This document shows positions 1 through 6,340 of a stretch of 29,960 nucleotides of DNA, in pieces; position 1 is the first letter of the stretch, and every line of letters begins with the position of its first letter. The notes beneath the pieces were generated by a model. The model saw only the letters and a program-made list of their open reading frames with translations, did no database searches and was not told the origin of the DNA. The translations under genes were made by a program, and so were the position numbers. This DNA is from CAYYWV01 sp964475385 (lineage in GTDB: Bacteria; Pseudomonadota; Alphaproteobacteria; JAAXGF01): the NCBI GenBank assembly GCA_964475385.1, contig CAYYWV010000018.1, forward strand, positions 1 to 29,960. Reading direction: 5' to 3'.

Positions 1-52
1 TTCCGCTTCGTCGCGAATTTCTGATCTGAACGGCCGAGGGACTCGCGCCCGC

Positions 53-2089
53 TCAGTCCTCGGCGAGGGGGCGGGTCGCGCGGGCGAGCCAGCGCGCGGT
101 GGCCCGGTCGAGCGCGGGCGTGAGCGCCGCGCGCACCCGGGCGTGGTAAGCGTCGATCCAGTCGACCTCGGCCCGATCGAGCATCGCGCGGTCGATCAGC
201 CGGCGGTCGAGAGGCGCGAGCGTCAAGGTCTCGAAGCCCAGCATCGCGCGCTCGGCCCCGAGCTCGGGGCGCGGGACCACGGAGACCAGGTTCTCGATCC
301 GAATCCCGTAAGCGCCCTCGCGGTAGTAGCCGGGCTCGTTCGAGACGATCATGCCCGGGGCGAGCGCGACCCGGTTGGGGAGCTTCGAGATCCGCTGCGG
401 GCCTTCGTGAACGCCGAGATAGCTGCCCACCCCGTGGCCGGTGCCGTGGTCGTAGTCGAGCCCCAGCGCCCACAGCGCGCGCCGCGCGAAGGCGTCGATC
501 TGCGCGCCCGTCGTGCCTTGCGGGAAGATCGCGGTGGCGAGCGCGATATGGCCCTTGAGCACGGCGGTGAAGTGGCGGCGCTGGTCGGCCGTAACGGTTC
601 CGACGGCGACCGTGCGGGTCACGTCGGTGGTGCCGTCGAGGTACTGGCCGCCCGAATCGACCAAAAACAGATCGCCCGGCGCGATGCGGCGGTTGCTGCG
701 CTCGCTCACCCGATAGTGGACGATGGCGCCGTTGGGGCCGGCGGCGGCGATGGTCGCGAAGCTCGGTCCTCGGTAAAGCGCGCCGTCGGCGCGCAAGGCG
801 TCGAGCCGGGCGGCCGCCTCCAGCTCGCTGAGCCCGCCCTGCGGCGCCGTGGCGTCGAACCAGGCGAGAAAGCGCGCGAGCGCCGCCCCGTCGCGCTGGT
901 GCGCCGCCCGCGCGCCCGCGATCTCGGTCGCGTTCTTGCAGGCGCGGGGAAGCGCGCAAGGGTCGTCGCTGCGCAGGATCTCGCCGCCGGCCGCCGCCAT
1001 GCGCTCGAACACCCAGGCCGCGCTCGCCCGAGGATCGGCGAGGAGCCGCTTTCCGGCCTTGGCAAGCGCGTCGAGCGCAGGCCCGAGGGCCTCGGGCGGG
1101 CGCGGGCGCACCGCAGGGCCGAGGCGGCGCGCGAGCCCGGGCGCGAGCTTGCGGCGATCGACGAACAGGTCCACCCGGCCTTCCGCGTCGATCAGCGCGA
1201 AGGCGAGCGCGAGCGGGCTGTAAGGCACGTCGCCGCCGCGGATATTAAGAAGCCAGGCCACCGATTCGGGAGTCGAAAGAAAGCAGGCGTCGGCGCCCGC
1301 GTCCGCCACCGCGGCGGCGATGCGCGCGCGCTTGTCGGCCGCCGCCTCGCCCGCGTAGCGGCGCGGGTGCGCGACCACCGGCGCGAGCGGGGCCGGCGGA
1401 CGGTTGCGCCAGATGCGGTCGATGGGGTTGTCGGCGCAGGGCGCGAGCGCCGCGCCCGCCTGCGCGCAGGCGCGGCGAAAGGGCGCGAGCCCGTCCTCGG
1501 TGTGCAGCCAGGGGTCGTAGCCGATGCGCTCGCCGGGCCGCAAGCGGTCGGCGAGCCAGTCCGCGGGCGGATCGTCGGTGATGTGACGGCGCTCGAACAG
1601 CACGCCGTCGGTCTCAAGCGCGACCTGCACCGTGTAGCGCCCGTCGACGAAGACGGCGGCCGCATCGGCGAGCGCGACGGCGATCCCGGCCGAACCCGAG
1701 AAGCCGGTCAGCCACATCAGCCGCTCGGCGTTGCGGGGGATGAACTCGCTGTGGTGGGGGTCGGCGCGCGGCACCAGAAAGCCCGCAAGCCCGCGGCGCG
1801 CAAGCTCGGCCCGAAGCGCGGCGAGGCGCTCGGCCGGAACGGGGCCGGGGCGCAGCCCGTCGTCGGCCGCGCGGGCCTCGGCCTCGAGCGCGGCGAGCGC
1901 GCGCTTGAGCGCCGCCCGCGGCCGGGGCGCGACGAGGCGCATCCAGGCCTCCGCGTCGAAAGCGGGCGGGGCCGCCGCGACCCCGGCGGCGAGCGCGCGG
2001 ACCTCGGAGACCGAAAGCGCCGCGCCGCTTTCCGCGAGCAGGCGGGCGAGCGCCGCTTCGTCGGGCGCGGTATCGGGGTTCCTGTTCAT
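53..2089 (-). CDS. pepP: Xaa-Pro aminopeptidase (aminopeptidase P, M24B family)
   Basis: Cytoplasmic metallopeptidase predicted to release N-terminal residues before proline. The 678-aa product has the three-part layout of long aminopeptidase P enzymes: two creatinase-like N-terminal domains (about residues 85-380) and a C-terminal pita-bread catalytic domain. The dinuclear metal ligands are visible: D478 and D489 (LVDSGGQYLDGTTDVTRT), H552 (HGTGHGVGSYLGVHEG), E585 (SNEPGYY) and E599 (RIEN). The frame is open upstream to 2266, but that part overlaps the divergent phosphodiesterase gene, so I chose the ATG at 2089 (MNRNPDTAPDE). The first 80 residues, Ala-rich and variable, are longer than in many homologues. 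It is transcribed divergently from the next gene across about 80 bases. Family assignment is firm; the peptide substrate is not shown by sequence. Confidence 0.93.
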   Translation of the reverse strand: MNRNPDTAPDEAALARLLAESGAALSVSEVRALAAGVAAAPPAFDAEAWMRLVAPRPRAALKRALAALEAEARAADDGLRPGPVPAERLAALRAELARRGLAGFLVPRADPHHSEFIPRNAERLMWLTGFSGSAGIAVALADAAAVFVDGRYTVQVALETDGVLFERRHITDDPPADWLADRLRPGERIGYDPWLHTEDGLAPFRRACAQAGAALAPCADNPIDRIWRNRPPAPLAPVVAHPRRYAGEAAADKRARIAAAVADAGADACFLSTPESVAWLLNIRGGDVPYSPLALAFALIDAEGRVDLFVDRRKLAPGLARRLGPAVRPRPPEALGPALDALAKAGKRLLADPRASAAWVFERMAAAGGEILRSDDPCALPRACKNATEIAGARAAHQRDGAALARFLAWFDATAPQGGLSELEAAARLDALRADGALYRGPSFATIAAAGPNGAIVHYRVSERSNRRIAPGDLFLVDSGGQYLDGTTDVTRTVAVGTVTADQRRHFTAVLKGHIALATAIFPQGTTGAQIDAFARRALWALGLDYDHGTGHGVGSYLGVHEGPQRISKLPNRVALAPGMIVSNEPGYYREGAYGIRIENLVSVVPRPELGAERAMLGFETLTLAPLDRRLIDRAMLDRAEVDWIDAYHARVRAALTPALDRATARWLARATRPLAED

Positions 2090-2168
2090 GGGAAAGCAAC
2101 TTAGGGTATTTTCCTCTGACGGGGAATCGGGCAGAAGGAACGCCCACGGACGGAAAGGACGAAAACGC

Positions 2169-2954
2169 ATGGCGAACGACGACGGTCTCAGGCTGATCAA
2201 CGTCAGCGACTGCCACCTGATCGCGACCCCGGGCGAACGCCTGCGCGGGGTCGACACCGACGCCATGCTCGCCGCGGTGGTCGACCGGATTGTAACCGCC
2301 GAGCCGCCGCCCGATGCGGTGCTGATGACCGGCGATCTCAGCCAGGACGGCTCGGCCGCCGCCTACCAGCGCGCTCGCGACCACTTCGCGCGCATCGGCG
2401 CGCCCGAGGTCCACTGCATCCCCGGCAACCACGACGCGCCCGCCGTCATGGCCGAGACGCTCGCCGGCGGCCCCATTCGGCTCGGCCGCGTTCTTGCGCG
2501 CGACGGCTGGCAGGTGGTCTTCCTCGATTCGACCGTGCCCGGCGAGGACGATGGATTCCTTCGCGACGAGGAGCTCGCGGCGCTCGATGCGGCGCTCGCC
2601 GCCCGGCCGGACGCCTTCGCGCTCGTCTGTCTCCACCACCACCCGGTCGCAGTGGGCGGGGCGTGGGAGGACTTCGTGAGCCTCGCCAATGCGGAAGCCT
2701 TGTTCGCGGTGCTCGACCGGCACCCGCGCGTGCGCGGGCTTTTGTGGGGACATATCCACCAGGCCTACGACGGCTTTCGCGGCGACGTTCGCTTGATGGG
2801 TACGCCCGCGACCTGCTTCCAGTTCGCCTCTGACGGGGCCGGGGGCCTGCGCGTCACCGCCGGCCGGCCGGGCTATCGGCGGCTTCGGCTCGAGGCGAGC
2901 GGCGAAATCGCGACCGAGGTCGTGTGGCTCGACGGCAACGCGCCCCGGCGCTGA
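2169..2954 (+). CDS. cpdA: Metallophosphoesterase, CpdA-like (3',5'-cyclic-nucleotide phosphodiesterase family)
   Basis: Calcineurin-like phosphoesterase of 261 aa with all metal-site blocks: NVSDCHL (D14, H16), TGDLSQDG (D56), PGNHD (N87-H88-D89), CLHHHPV and GHIHQ near residues 155 and 197. Length and motif spacing match the class III cAMP phosphodiesterase CpdA, which hydrolyses cAMP to AMP in the cytosol. Related family members act on other phosphodiesters, so the substrate is inferred. An AAGGA ribosome site lies 7-8 bases before the ATG at 2169. The upstream open frame overlaps pepP and is not used. The canonical D-x-H motif is intact, although the more usual SDxHL reads SDCHL. Confidence 0.82.
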   Translation: MANDDGLRLINVSDCHLIATPGERLRGVDTDAMLAAVVDRIVTAEPPPDAVLMTGDLSQDGSAAAYQRARDHFARIGAPEVHCIPGNHDAPAVMAETLAGGPIRLGRVLARDGWQVVFLDSTVPGEDDGFLRDEELAALDAALAARPDAFALVCLHHHPVAVGGAWEDFVSLANAEALFAVLDRHPRVRGLLWGHIHQAYDGFRGDVRLMGTPATCFQFASDGAGGLRVTAGRPGYRRLRLEASGEIATEVVWLDGNAPRR

Positions 2955-2965
2955 CCGCGCGGCAA

Positions 2966-2983
2966 AGACTCTGGAGTCTCTTT
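2966..2983 (+). terminator. Possible weak terminator after the phosphodiesterase gene
   Basis: A short inverted repeat, AGACTC then GAGTCT around a TG centre, is followed by CTTTC, 11 bases after the stop codon. The stem is short and the T-tract only three bases, so this is a weak candidate. The much longer hairpin just downstream may do the work instead. Confidence 0.3.
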
Positions 2984-3001
2984 CACTTACGTGGAATCGC
3001 T

Positions 3002-3072
3002 CCGGCCCGCTCCCCCACCCGGCCACCCACGGCGTCGTAGAATAAGGGCGGCCGGGTGGGGGAGCGGGCTGG
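3002..3072. repeat. Long GC-rich inverted repeat (20-bp perfect arms)
   Basis: Positions 3005-3024 and 3050-3069 are perfect reverse complements (left arm begins GCCCGCTCCCCC). Two more C-G pairs and one G-T wobble extend the stem outward to 3002/3072. The loop is 25 bases and comparatively AT-rich (GTAGAATAAG). It sits between two convergent genes, the phosphodiesterase (+) and the BON protein (-). There is no T-tract on either side, so it is not a standard intrinsic terminator. It could block transcription from both sides, or be a dispersed palindromic element. Confidence 0.85.
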
Positions 3073-3105
3073 TGCCGTCAAAACCTGAAAGACTCTAACC
3101 AGGCC

Positions 3106-3462
3106 CTAACGGCAAAGCGAGCGCAGGGCGAGCTTGCTCGGCGGCCGCACGCGCAGCCGGTTGCGGACCCCGCGCACGCCGGCGAGCCGGCGCACCGTTT
3201 CCTCGGCGATGCGTTTCTGATTGCTGCTTTCGATACGGCCGTGCATGGCGACGATTCCGTCGCCGCACACGTCGATCGCAATCGAGGCCGCCACCGCGCC
3301 GAGACGCTCTACGAGCGCGGTTCGCGCTTCGCCCGCAAGCGGGGAATGGCGCGGGCTGTGATAAAGGGCACCGATGCTTTCAGCCTTTCTGGCTCCCGTG
3401 GTGCGCGCACCACCGCTCTCCCTGGCGATCGCCGCCGGGCGTTTGTCAGGCATGTTCGGCAC
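3106..3462 (-). CDS. BON-domain protein
   Basis: Small protein of 118 aa from the GTG at 3462, or 115 aa from the ATG at 3453 (MPDKRP). I prefer the GTG because a GAGGGG ribosome site lies 7 bases before it; from the ATG the same site would be about 16 bases away. The first 50 residues are basic and low-complexity. Residues about 55-110 form a BON domain: ASIAIDVCGDGIVAMHGRIE, then a helix (SNQKRIAEETVRRLAGVRGV) and RNRLRV. BON domains usually bind membrane phospholipid or other envelope partners and are found in osmotic-stress proteins. No signal peptide is obvious, so the location is uncertain. Confidence 0.72.
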   Translation of the reverse strand: MPNMPDKRPAAIARESGGARTTGARKAESIGALYHSPRHSPLAGEARTALVERLGAVAASIAIDVCGDGIVAMHGRIESSNQKRIAEETVRRLAGVRGVRNRLRVRPPSKLALRSLCR

Positions 3463-3769
3463 GTTGTGTCCCCTCGTTGTCGGTTCTTTCGCCAACCCGG
3501 GGTCGTCCGGGCGCATCCGCGAAGCGCAGCGATTCGGCGCCCGGCAAAGCGGGGCCGGCCGGCGGGCGCGGGCCCCATAGCGTTGTTTAAGATTTATGAA
3601 CGAAAGGTTGCCGTTACAAGATGCGGGTCGCGCCATCCTTCGAGGCGGTCTTGATCGCCGCTTCCGCGCCACCTACGTGACAAATACGGAAGGAAAAAAA
3701 CGGTCGTAACAACGAGGAGGCCGGCGTTGCCCGGGGCTTTCGCGGGCGGACGCCGGAGAGATCGTGGCC
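3463..3769. other. Intergenic region with no recognised gene
   Basis: Between the divergent BON and host-attachment genes. It holds a GC-rich inverted repeat (GGGGCC at 3551-3556 and GGCCCC at 3571-3576) and a locally AT-rich stretch near 3580-3600 (TTGTTTAAGATTTATGAA) that could carry promoter elements for either gene. A 37-codon frame at 3596-3709 has no ribosome site and is not called. Confidence 0.6.
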
Positions 3770-4225
3770 ATGAGGCGGAAACGCAAGAAAACCTGGATCG
3801 TGGTCGCCGATGGGGCGCGCGCGCAGATTCTCGCCAACGAAGGCGTAGGCAGCGGGCTCGCTCCGGTGCGCGCGCTCGAATGGCCGCCCGCGCGGATGCC
3901 TACGCGCGAGCTTGGCGCCGAGAAGCCTGGTCGAACCTTCGAGAGCGCGGATGCGACCCGCCACGCCATGGAGCCCCGCGTCGATTGGCAGGAGTACGAG
4001 AAACAGCGGTTTACGCGGCGCATCGCGCGGCTGCTCGCCCGCGCCACCGCCGCCCGGCGCTTCGACAACCTTATCCTGGTCGCGCCGCCGCGAATCCTCG
4101 GCGCTCTGAGGTCCAGCCTCGATAAAGCGACGCGGGCGTGCGTTTCGGCCGAGATCCCGAAGGATTTGACCCGGCTCACCGTGCACGAGCTTCCCCGTCA
4201 CCTCGGCGAGGTGGTGCGGCTCTGA
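3770..4225 (+). CDS. Host attachment protein family (PF10116-like)
   Basis: Basic 151-aa protein with the hallmarks of the family named after Agrobacterium proteins needed for attachment to host cells: an N-terminal TWIVVADGARAQIL strand-helix, a central R-x-F-x-S block (GRTFESADATRHAMEPRVDW), and a C-terminal LILVAPPRILGALR ... EIPKDLTRLTVHELPRHL block. It resembles the archaeal release-factor/eRF1 domain fold, and the true biochemical role of the family is unsettled. A GTG at 3764 is in frame, but GGAGAG at 3755-3760 is correctly spaced (9 bases) only for the ATG at 3770. These genes are common in free-living alphaproteobacteria, so the name should not be read as evidence of a host. Confidence 0.85.
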   Translation: MRRKRKKTWIVVADGARAQILANEGVGSGLAPVRALEWPPARMPTRELGAEKPGRTFESADATRHAMEPRVDWQEYEKQRFTRRIARLLARATAARRFDNLILVAPPRILGALRSSLDKATRACVSAEIPKDLTRLTVHELPRHLGEVVRL

Positions 4226-4263
4226 GCGCCCACGCTCTAGCCTGCACCGGAGGCCGCCGCCGG

Positions 4264-5049
4264 TCAGCCGTGGGTGACGGGCGCGATTTCGGAGAGCGGA
4301 TGCTGGAGCACGGCCTCGGTGTCGAAGCCGGCGACGTCGGCGAGCGTGTCCGGATCGAGGATGCGCAGCGTGTGGCCTTCGACCGCCACCAGGCCCGCTT
4401 CGCGCAGCCGCCGGAGCGTGCGGTTGACGTGGACCGAGGTCAGCCCGAGCGCGTCGCCGATATGCTCTTGGGTCAGCGGCAACTCGATGCTGTCGCCCCG
4501 CGGCGAGGGATCGCTCAAGCGCACCCGGTAGAACAGCTCCAGCAGGAGATGCGCGACCCGTTCGCGCGCGGTCCGCCGCCCGATGTTGGTAAGATGCTCT
4601 TGCGCGAGCGTCCAGTCGCGGGCGGTGATCCAGGCCATGCGGAGCGCGAGCTCGGGTTTGGCGCGGAAGAGCGCGAACACGCTGCGGCTCGGAAAGACGC
4701 AGGCGGCCACATCGGTGATGCATTGGGCCGAATGGGTCATCGGCGCCTGCGGGTTGGGCTGGAAGCCGAGAAAAGCGCCGGGAAGCGTGAACTCGAGGAT
4801 CTGGCGGCGGCCGTCCTCGAGGATCTGATAGCGGAACACCCAGCCGTCGAGCAGGGTGTACATCTCGTCGCAGGTCTCGCCCTGGTAATAAAGGTCGGTG
4901 CCGGCCGGGAACGTGCGAATCCCGGTGCGGTAGCGATCCATGATCTCGATTTCCTCGGCCGAAAGCGGCGCGCAAACCGCCTCGCGCCGAACGTCGCAGC
5001 GATGGCAATCGAGCGGTATCTTCAGCGGTTTTTTGGTGCGACGCGGCAC
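4264..5049 (-). CDS. Crp/Fnr-family transcription regulator with N-terminal cysteine cluster
   Basis: Regulator of 261 aa with a cyclic-nucleotide-binding-like effector domain (about 35-150) and a C-terminal winged HTH (about 160-235). Three cysteines near the N-terminus (C15, C18, C26 in DCHRCDVRREAVC) and C117 (AACVFP) occupy the places of the four [4Fe-4S] ligands of FNR, suggesting oxygen sensing. The recognition helix, however, reads LGLTSVHVNRTLRRLREAG (about 201-219). Against FNR's VETISR the Glu and Ser that read TTGAT become Val and Asn; only the Arg remains. Its DNA target may therefore differ from the FNR boxes nearby. The start is the GTG at 5047-5049, preceded by AAGG at 7 bases; no other start keeps the cysteines. 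An FNR-type box lies 40 bases upstream. Confidence 0.9.
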   Translation of the reverse strand: MPRRTKKPLKIPLDCHRCDVRREAVCAPLSAEEIEIMDRYRTGIRTFPAGTDLYYQGETCDEMYTLLDGWVFRYQILEDGRRQILEFTLPGAFLGFQPNPQAPMTHSAQCITDVAACVFPSRSVFALFRAKPELALRMAWITARDWTLAQEHLTNIGRRTARERVAHLLLELFYRVRLSDPSPRGDSIELPLTQEHIGDALGLTSVHVNRTLRRLREAGLVAVEGHTLRILDPDTLADVAGFDTEAVLQHPLSEIAPVTHG

Positions 5050-5088
5050 TCACCCACCTTATTTTGCCCGAGAAAACATGGCAAAACC

Positions 5089-5102
5089 TTGATCCAGGTT
5101 AG
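5089..5102. promoter_or_regulatory. FNR/FixK-type box between the Crp/Fnr gene and the NifX-like gene
   Basis: TTGATCCAGGTTAG: the left half matches TTGAT exactly, the right half (GTTAG) is weaker against ATCAA. On the minus strand a CAAAAT hexamer (5061-5066) has class II spacing, which would start transcription almost at the GTG of the regulator. On the plus strand AAGAAT at 5126-5131 is one base off that spacing. It may autoregulate the regulator, activate the NifX-like gene, or both. Confidence 0.5.
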
Positions 5103-5165
5103 CCCATTCTACGCCGGGATCGGCCAAGAATCACCCCTAGCCGCGCCAGAAGCGAGAAAATCGGG

Positions 5166-5528
5166 ATGGTTCGAAAGGAGTGGGAGATCGCCCTCACGGT
5201 TCGCCACGGCGGTCTGGAGGCGAGGCTTTCGCCTTTTTTCGCCAAGGCGGGCGGCATTCTGTTCGTGAATCCGACCGACGACGCCACCGATTATGTGCCG
5301 AACCGGCGGGGATCGAGCGCCTGGGTCTGCGACCAAATTCTGCGGCGGAGAGCGCGCAAGGTCATCGCGGGCTTCATCGGAACCTCGGCCGCGCGCCGTC
5401 TCGCCGAAGCCGGGATCGACGTTCGCCTTGGTCCATGCTCGATCCCGGCCGGCGACCTGATCGGGCGGTTCCACGAGCTGCCCCAGGCGGCCGCCAGCAT
5501 GGAAGGCGTAAAGCCTTACGGGCCATGA
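5166..5528 (+). CDS. NifX/NafY-type dinitrogenase iron-molybdenum cofactor family protein
   Basis: Single-domain 120-aa protein resembling the ribonuclease-H-like NifX/NifB-C-terminal/NafY fold: EIALTVRHGGLEARLSPFFA at the start, GGILFVNP, then RRARKVIAGFIGTSAARRLAEAGIDVRLGPC near residues 60-92. Family members bind FeMo-co or related Mo-Fe clusters, but many are found outside nif clusters with no known ligand. No nif gene is present here. C54 and C92 are the only cysteines. The ribosome site is weak; the start rests on the ATG at 5166 and the FNR-type box 64 bases upstream. It is transcribed divergently from the Crp/Fnr gene, which suggests joint anaerobic control. Confidence 0.75.
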   Translation: MVRKEWEIALTVRHGGLEARLSPFFAKAGGILFVNPTDDATDYVPNRRGSSAWVCDQILRRRARKVIAGFIGTSAARRLAEAGIDVRLGPCSIPAGDLIGRFHELPQAAASMEGVKPYGP

Positions 5529-5582
5529 TTCGAACACCACCCAGCCGCCGTTTCTGACCAGGGCGAGCAAAACAGGCGCCGG

Positions 5583-5828
5583 CTACATCCGATCGTCGAC
5601 GAACTGGTCGTCGGCGGTGAGGATCTCATAGAGCCGCGCGACAATTCCCGAGAGCGGCCTCTCCCGCTCACGCCCCAGCCGGGTCACGCCGCTCGCCCAG
5701 ACGACCGCTTCTTCGAGCTCTTCGATCGTCGCTCCCGAAGCGATGATCTCGGCGACGGAGGCGTCGTCGAGCGGCCCCGCGGTCTTGACGACCTGGTCAT
5801 AGGTGAGGCGATGGGCAGCTTTCGGCAT
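5583..5828 (-). CDS. Conserved-looking hypothetical protein, 81 aa
   Basis: I do not recognise a named family. The 81-aa product (MPKAAHRLTYDQVVKTAGP...) is acidic and mostly helical, with an early LTYDQVVKTAGPLDDASVAE segment and an IIASGATIEELEEAVVW segment, and no cysteine pair, signal peptide or membrane span. Start chosen at 5828 because a GGAG lies 9 bases upstream; an in-frame ATG at 5843 would add five residues but lacks a site. It converges with the NifX-like gene across 54 bases. An FNR-type box lies about 130 bases upstream, but its promoter geometry points the other way. Confidence 0.65.
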   Translation of the reverse strand: MPKAAHRLTYDQVVKTAGPLDDASVAEIIASGATIEELEEAVVWASGVTRLGRERERPLSGIVARLYEILTADDQFVDDRM

Positions 5829-5957
5829 TGCCGGTTTCTCCATATACCGTCCGCATGCGCGCCGTTTACTCGGCGCGCGCGGTCCTTGGGCGCGGGGCGG
5901 CCGTCCCTCGGTCCCTCGGCCGCTCCGCCGAGAGTGAACATAAATCCCCGACGGTCC

Positions 5958-5999
5958 TTGATCCAGGTTAAGGATAACGCTTGCGCCATACGGTATCAA
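5958..5999 (+). promoter_or_regulatory. FNR-type box with class II -10 element, rightward
   Basis: TTGATCCAGGTTAA at 5958-5971 matches the FNR/FixK consensus TTGAT-N4-ATCAA at 8 of 10 positions. TATCAA at 5994-5999 is a plausible -10 (4 of 6), giving a start near 6006 with the box centred at -41.5, the classical position for FNR class II activation. The distance from box to -10 (36 bases between first bases) equals that of the hemA promoter in this window. No equivalent -10 exists on the minus strand at that spacing. Confidence 0.55.
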
Positions 6000-6005
6000 A
6001 AACGT

Positions 6006-6213
6006 CGTCGCGCGGCGCCCGGATGCGCATCTCCGCTTCTCAAGGCGCGGTGCCCGAGGCAGATGCGGCGTGCGATCCCGTTCCTGCGCGGACCGGAGTG
6101 AGGTTCGTTCCCCTCCACTGGCGGCAGGAACCGCCGCGCGACGAACAGTGCCCTTGGTTCCCAAAGCGGGCGTGGGCTTCGGCGCAAGGTCGAAGCCCAC
6201 GCCTGTTTTTTTT
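6006..6213 (+). ncRNA. Candidate anaerobically induced small RNA or attenuated leader of the EamA gene
   Basis: About 208 bases lie between the predicted start near 6006 and the end of a strong rho-independent terminator, with no coding sequence. Visible structure: GTTCGT (6103-6108) pairs with ACGAAC (6141-6146) and encloses a GGCGG/CCGCC hairpin (6120-6124 with 6131-6135). The 5' side of the internal loop carries CCCCTCC (6110-6116), complementary to Shine-Dalgarno sequences, a feature seen in several alphaproteobacterial sRNAs. It does not match what I know of SRP RNA, tmRNA or RNase P RNA. Because the EamA gene starts 127 bases after the terminator, an attenuated mRNA leader is the main alternative. 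Identification is inference from promoter and terminator signals. Confidence 0.45.
6169..6213 (+). terminator. Strong rho-independent terminator, plus strand
   Basis: A perfect 13-bp stem (GGCGTGGGCTTCG at 6169-6181, CGAAGCCCACGCC at 6191-6203) with a 9-base loop is followed by TG and eight T's (6206-6213). On the minus strand the arms are not followed by T's, so it acts rightward. No plus-strand gene ends before it for more than 600 bases, which is what makes the preceding transcript notable. Confidence 0.92.
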
Positions 6214-6340
6214 CGATCTTGGGCCGGAATATGCTTTACCGTGGGAAACGGTCGAGGAAAGGGCGGCATGGCGACGATGGGACGGCAAAGGGCGCGAGCG
6301 CGGGCGCTGCGCGAGACGGACGGTTGAGCGCGGCCCGTCC

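Larger units (their letters stand above)
5829..6340. other. 512-base gene-free region containing an FNR-type promoter, a candidate small RNA and a terminator
   Basis: No convincing coding sequence on either strand; open frames here lack ribosome sites and family features. The left part (5860-5940) is GC-rich with a CTCGGC/GCCGAG hairpin in the leader of the 81-aa gene. The middle holds the FNR-type box at 5958, the right part the terminator at 6169-6213, and 127 further bases lead to the EamA gene. The elements are listed separately. Confidence 0.75.

Noticed and set aside
143..2104. 653-codon open frame opposite the aminopeptidase gene
   Set aside because: Low-complexity Arg/Ala/Gly/Asp product without any family feature; the minus-strand frame has all five metal ligands.
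3596..3709. 37-codon frame starting ATGAACGAAAGG
   Set aside because: No ribosome site, no recognisable features, and it lies in a probable promoter region.
5025..5040. T-tract as a terminator near the start of the Crp/Fnr gene
   Set aside because: It is the Lys-Lys coding region of the gene read on the other strand, with no stem before it.
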